Assembly (NCBI GenBank): GCA_903952805.1
Contig: CAJBHN010000750.1
Coordinates: 1-8,362 of the forward strand
Length of the DNA: 8,362 nucleotides
From: an uncultured Myxococcales bacterium
GTDB lineage: Bacteria > Myxococcota > UBA727 > VGSZ01
Direction: 5' to 3'
Of the stretch, positions 5,438-8,362 are shown piece after piece. A program made the position numbers and the translations under genes. Within the stretch, counting starts at the first letter, position 1, and every line of letters starts with the position of its first letter. Under the pieces are notes generated by a model. The model made no database searches and was not told where the DNA came from. It saw only the letters and a list, made by a program, of their open reading frames with translations.

Positions 5438-6151
5438 TCAGGTGCTGATGTAGCGGGTGGGGTCGACGACGTCGGCGTCGACGAAGCCCTTGCGCCGAAT
5501 CTGGCAGGAATCGCAGCCACCGCAGGCCCTGGGGCCGTCTTTGGCGGGCTGCGGATCGTAGCAGCTCCAGGTGAGGCTGTAGTCGACGCCAAGGCGCACG
5601 CCCTCGCGGATGATGTCGGCCTTGCTCAGCGACACGATGGGAGCCTGGATGCGCACGCGCTCGTCGTCACCCTTGGCCTCGACGCCCATGCGGGTGGCGA
5701 GGTTGGCCATGGTCTCGAAGGCCTGCAGGTACTCGGGGCGGCAATCGGGATAGCCGGAGTAGTCGACGGCGTTGGCGCCGACAAAGATGCTGCGGGCGTT
5801 CATGACTTCTGCGAGAGCCAGGCCGTAGGAGAGAAACAGCGTGTTGCGCGCGGGCACATAGGTGACGGGGATGCCCTCGCTCATCTCGGCGGCGTCGCGA
5901 CCACGGGGGACAGCAATGCCGTCGTCGGTGAGCGCTGAGCCGCCGAAGGCGCGCAGGTCGACGTCGACGATGCGGTGGCTGGCGGTGCCGATAGCCTCGG
6001 CCACCTTGCGGGCGGCCTGCAACTCGACGCCGTGGCGCTGACCGTAGCGAAACGACAAGGCGTGGCAGACAAAGCCCTGCTCACGCGCCATGGCAAGGAC
6101 CGTCGCTGAGTCCAGGCCGCCAGACAACAAAATCACCGCTGCGCGCGTCAT
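5438..6151 (-). CDS. queC: 7-cyano-7-deazaguanine synthase QueC
   Basis: Predicted 237-residue enzyme, close to the usual length of about 230. QueC converts 7-carboxy-7-deazaguanine to preQ0 using ATP and ammonia, a step of queuosine tRNA modification and other 7-deazapurine pathways. The PP-loop ATP site is SGGLDS (10-15). SFRYGQRHGVEL (33-44), VPARNTLFLSYGLALAE (99-115) and GANAVDYSGYPDCRPEYLQAF (125-145) are QueC hallmarks. Four zinc ligands are visible: Cys197, Cys210, Cys213 and Cys216 (ACGGCDSC). The start is ATG 6151, with GGAG at 6158-6161 six bases before it. The other pathway genes (queD, queE, folE) are not in the window, so this is a detached copy. It is convergent with the SGNH lipoprotein and follows the isoprenoid synthase-like gene by 84 bases. 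Confidence 0.96.
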   Translation of the reverse strand: MTRAAVILLSGGLDSATVLAMAREQGFVCHALSFRYGQRHGVELQAARKVAEAIGTASHRIVDVDLRAFGGSALTDDGIAVPRGRDAAEMSEGIPVTYVPARNTLFLSYGLALAEVMNARSIFVGANAVDYSGYPDCRPEYLQAFETMANLATRMGVEAKGDDERVRIQAPIVSLSKADIIREGVRLGVDYSLTWSCYDPQPAKDGPRACGGCDSCQIRRKGFVDADVVDPTRYIST

Positions 6152-6157
6152 CGACGA

Positions 6158-6161
6158 CTCC
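6158..6161 (-). promoter_or_regulatory. Ribosome binding site deciding the queC start
   Basis: On the minus strand GGAG lies six bases before ATG 6151. It supports starting QueC at MTRAAVILLSGG rather than at an upstream in-frame ATG at 6223, which would add a Val-rich extension not found in the family. Confidence 0.7.
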
Positions 6162-6235
6162 GAAGAAACAGGCTTGCATACCGTGGGGCAGTCGACCGAT
6201 TCGACCACCACCACCACAATCACAACGACGGCGAC

Positions 6236-7270
6236 TCAGCCCGCCGGGCCAACACCCATGGCCTCGGCCGTCTCGATGGCCATCATGCGGTAGGTCTCTT
6301 TGACCAGGTGCAGCCAGTTGTCGTCGTGGATGCCGCTGTCCTTGGCGAGCTCGACGATGCCGTCGACGGTGCGCTGCCAGATGTCTTGCAACGTGACCTC
6401 GTCCCAGGCGCCCGACAGCACCGGCGTGGGGCGGATGTCGTGGACGTCTTTGGCGGCGTCGAGGTAGTCGTCGAGGACCTGCACGAACAGGCTGACGTCA
6501 TACATCCACTGGCGGGCCTTCTCGCCGCAGAAGCGCCACACGGGAAAAACCAGGCCGTCGATGGTGCCCCGCACGCCGGCCATGCGCCAGGCTCGCCCTG
6601 AGGGGTCGGGCACGCCCGTCATGGCCTTGACCTCGGCGTCGATGTACTCGCGCAGCGTCGTCAAGGCCCGATCGAGTTGGCGGCGGTCGTCGTCGTCGAC
6701 GATGCCTTCGCCCATGGCGTCATGCAGGGCCCGCACGAGGCGGAACGCGCCGGCGTGTGGCGTGGTGTCGTCGGGGGTCCACGTGCCATCGAGGAGGCCA
6801 TGCATGCGTCGACCACGTTCCACGGGAGCGATGCCGTCGAAGCAATGGTCATAGACATGGTCGATGGTGGCGATGAACGACGCCGTCACGAGGATGCGGC
6901 GCTCGGTGGATTCGGGCAGCAGCCGGGCGACGGCTCGGGCCGTGAGGCCCGCCAACCCCGACAGCACCGTGGGCCCCAGTCGCAGGCCGCCGCCGACGAC
7001 GCGGGACAGGGCCACGGGCCACGGCGGATTGGGCGCCGAAAAAAGCACCGTGTACGGCGCTGTCGCATACAGGTTGCAGGTCAGGAAGCGCAGCTTCTGG
7101 CCGGCGCGCTCGCCAAGGCATTCGGGCCAGTGCTTCTCGATGAGTGGACGCACGAAGCGATCGTGCCTCTCAAAGACGACCCGGCGGATGCCGTCGGGGA
7201 AAGGCGCCATGGCGGGGTCGACGCTGCCGAGGATGCCGCGCACGACCGCGTTGCGTTCGGTGTCGCTCAT
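6236..7270 (-). CDS. Class I isoprenoid synthase-like enzyme
   Basis: Predicted 344-residue, mostly helical protein. Asp137-His-Val-Tyr-Asp141 (then Asp145) in ATIDHVYDHCFDG and Asp267-Asp-Tyr-Leu-Asp271 in FVQVLDDYLDAAKD form two aspartate-rich motifs about 130 residues apart. In class I isoprenoid synthases such motifs bind magnesium and the diphosphate of a prenyl substrate. QVLDDYLD resembles the second motif of polyprenyl synthases, while the first motif is DxxxD rather than DDxxD, nearer squalene/phytoene synthases. Helices around 205-235 and 240-262 fit the fold. The exact product (chain elongation, head-to-head coupling or cyclisation) cannot be read from sequence. GGCGGTGA at 7273-7280 supports ATG 7270; in-frame ATGs at 7303 and 7336 lack such a site. 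No signal peptide is seen. It lies 121 bases after the Yip1-like gene and before queC. Confidence 0.75.
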   Translation of the reverse strand: MSDTERNAVVRGILGSVDPAMAPFPDGIRRVVFERHDRFVRPLIEKHWPECLGERAGQKLRFLTCNLYATAPYTVLFSAPNPPWPVALSRVVGGGLRLGPTVLSGLAGLTARAVARLLPESTERRILVTASFIATIDHVYDHCFDGIAPVERGRRMHGLLDGTWTPDDTTPHAGAFRLVRALHDAMGEGIVDDDDRRQLDRALTTLREYIDAEVKAMTGVPDPSGRAWRMAGVRGTIDGLVFPVWRFCGEKARQWMYDVSLFVQVLDDYLDAAKDVHDIRPTPVLSGAWDEVTLQDIWQRTVDGIVELAKDSGIHDDNWLHLVKETYRMMAIETAEAMGVGPAG

Positions 7271-7272
7271 CG

Positions 7273-7280
7273 TCACCGCC
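7273..7280 (-). promoter_or_regulatory. Ribosome binding site choosing the isoprenoid synthase-like start
   Basis: On the minus strand GGCGGTGA matches seven of eight bases of GGAGGTGA, with five bases between its GGCGG core and ATG 7270. The two upstream in-frame ATGs have no comparable sequence. Confidence 0.5.
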
Positions 7281-7391
7281 CGTGGCTGTGCGCTGGGCTT
7301 CATCGGGCGGGGCTGCAGGTCGATACCGACGTCCATGCGCAGGTGCTAGCGCCGGTGGGGGCGATCGTCGAGGGGAACAGCCATGCGGTGA

Positions 7392-8207
7392 TCATGTGGC
7401 AGCGCGGCTGCTCAAGGCGCCGACGAGCGTGATGGCGGCATGGCCGCCATACGTCACCAACCAGGGCGCCAGCGATCGCGTTGCGGTCAGTCGCACGACC
7501 GCCAGACCCATCAGCCAGCAGCTCCACAACTCAAACACGTCGACGCCACGCAGCAGCAGGGCGACGGCCGAGCGGCTGTCGGCGCCGCTGAACAACAGGT
7601 TGGCAGGGTTGCTGGCCACGGCATTCTTGGGGTCGATCGAGCGCAAGTCCCAAGCCAGATACGCCGCCGCCGTCAGCAGATCATGGACCAGCAAGGGAGC
7701 CGCACCGACGGCGACGACGCCGACGACGTCGCCAAAATGGATCGGGCGGCTGCTGGTGCCGCGCAGCAGCAGGAAACAGGCGCCAGCAACAAACAGCACC
7801 CAGCCCGCGCGCTTGGACGCGGCCCCGACGGGGAGCCCCACCGTCATCGCTGGTGTGGTGACCCGCAGCACGTCGGCACGTTTGTCGGCGGGCAGGGCGC
7901 GGATCTTTTCCCAGGCGCCGCTCTTCTTCATCTCGTCGACGATGACCGACTCAAGGCCCCCTTGCTGGTGGGCTGCGAGCAAAAAGGCGGCCGGCGGCAG
8001 CAGCGCCCAGCAGCACACCAACGCGAAGGCCAGCCAAGGGCGGGGCCGAGCGATGGCGGCGGCAATGGCGCCGTCGGGGTCGAATATGACGAGGACGCGT
8101 GGCCGCGCAGCGTGTTGTCGGCGTCGCAGACTGGGCAGATCGAGCGTAGCCACCGCCGGCCGCAATGCCGCGGGCATGGTCGGCGCCGACGTCGACCGCG
8201 TCGTCAC
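7392..8207 (-). CDS. Yip1-like polytopic membrane protein
   Basis: Predicted 271-residue inner-membrane protein. Residues 1-45 are a basic, cytoplasmic-looking N-terminus ending in the hydrophobic patch VLVIFDPDGAIAAAIARPRPW, typical of the entry to bacterial YIP1-family domains. Hydrophobic segments lie near 57-78, 134-149, 161-184, 222-240 and 247-266, about five passes. Residues 80-130 form a hydrophilic loop. SIDPKNAVASNPANLL followed by DVFELWSCWLMGLAVVRL is characteristic of these proteins. Function is unknown in bacteria; eukaryotic Yip1 proteins act in vesicle transport. GTG 8207 is preferred: GAAGG at 8216-8220 lies 8 bases before it and it begins one base after the HPr stop. TTG 8225 (six residues longer) and ATG 8177 are alternatives. 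Co-transcription with HPr is very likely. Confidence 0.78.
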   Translation of the reverse strand: MTTRSTSAPTMPAALRPAVATLDLPSLRRRQHAARPRVLVIFDPDGAIAAAIARPRPWLAFALVCCWALLPPAAFLLAAHQQGGLESVIVDEMKKSGAWEKIRALPADKRADVLRVTTPAMTVGLPVGAASKRAGWVLFVAGACFLLLRGTSSRPIHFGDVVGVVAVGAAPLLVHDLLTAAAYLAWDLRSIDPKNAVASNPANLLFSGADSRSAVALLLRGVDVFELWSCWLMGLAVVRLTATRSLAPWLVTYGGHAAITLVGALSSRAAT

Positions 8208-8208
8208 C

Positions 8209-8362
8209 TCAGCGGCCTTCGCCAAAGCGGTCGGCGATCAGGCCCACCAGGGCATCAACGGCAGCCTTGGCGTCGCCGTCGCTGCCGGTGGCGACCACGG
8301 CAAGTTCAGTGCCCTTGGAGGCGGCCAGCATCAGCACGCCCATGATGCTCTTGGCGTTCACC
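8209..8362 (-). CDS. ptsH: Phosphocarrier protein HPr, C-terminal part
   Basis: The frame is open at the right edge and ends at TGA 8211-8209, leaving the last 50 residues. It begins VNAKSIMGVLMLAASKGTEL, a clear match to the HPr segment around Ser46 of Bacillus HPr (VNLKSIMGV), and continues with the beta strand and final helix (AVDALVGLIADRFGEG). HPr carries phosphate from PTS enzyme I through an active-site His near residue 15, which lies outside the window. Ser in KSIMG is the site used by HPr kinase in bacteria that have it, so Ser regulation is possible. Without the first half it cannot be said whether His15 is present or whether this is a PTS-like regulatory (NPr-type) protein. The next gene on the same strand is the Yip1-like membrane protein, one base away. 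Confidence 0.92.
   Translation of the reverse strand, partial: VNAKSIMGVLMLAASKGTELAVVATGSDGDAKAAVDALVGLIADRFGEGR

Noticed and set aside
6152..6235. Possible preQ1 riboswitch upstream of queC
   Set aside because: The 84-base gap has no pseudoknot-like short stem followed by an A-rich tail, and preQ1 class motifs were not seen. The region is mostly low-complexity GTGGTG repeats on the coding strand.
7440..8345. A 301-codon open frame on the plus strand opposite the Yip1-like gene and HPr
   Set aside because: It runs antisense across two recognisable genes, is Gln/Arg/Gly-rich throughout, and has no motif or ribosome binding site.

Overview
The window looks like chromosomal DNA from a GC-rich Gram-negative bacterium, most likely a deltaproteobacterial lineage (Myxococcota or Bradymonadales type). 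The basis is strong G/C bias at third codon positions, a lipoprotein with a long Gly-Glu linker, an HPr gene coupled to a Yip1-like membrane protein, and a SycD-like TPR protein. This placement is inference. No phage, insertion sequence, CRISPR, rRNA or tRNA was recognised, and genes cover nearly all of the window.

Layout. (a) 1-124, minus: start of a secreted protein or lipoprotein cut by the left edge. (b) 291-1037, plus: TPR protein resembling SycD/LcrH chaperones, closed by a strong terminator (1068-1093) usable in both directions. (c) 1097-1270: no gene, but a chain of perfect small hairpins, possibly a structured RNA or a dispersed intergenic repeat. (d) 3871 down to 1301, minus: a tight three-gene operon of a lysine 2,3-aminomutase-type radical SAM enzyme, an M14 zinc carboxypeptidase (ATGA overlap) and a small membrane-anchored protein. 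(e) 3872-4073: divergent intergenic region with four 20-bp tandem repeats that resolve into eight 10-bp units, lying directly upstream of a TATATT box. (f) 4074-5414, plus: surface lipoprotein with a GE linker, an SGNH hydrolase domain and a C-terminal beta domain. (g) 6151 down to 5438, minus: queC for 7-deazaguanine synthesis, convergent with the lipoprotein. (h) 7270 down to 6236, minus: class I isoprenoid synthase-like enzyme. (i) 8207 down to 7392, minus: Yip1-like polytopic membrane protein whose start sits against the stop of HPr. (j) 8362 down to 8209, minus: C-terminal 50 residues of the phosphocarrier HPr, cut by the right edge.

Most of the genes are individually recognisable. The least explained parts are the aminomutase/carboxypeptidase/membrane-protein operon, the helically phased repeat array that separates it from the SGNH lipoprotein, and the hairpin chain downstream of the operon. 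Any link between them is a hypothesis. HPr and the Yip1-like gene clearly form one transcription unit, probably continuing into the isoprenoid synthase gene and possibly queC, since all four are on the same strand with short gaps.
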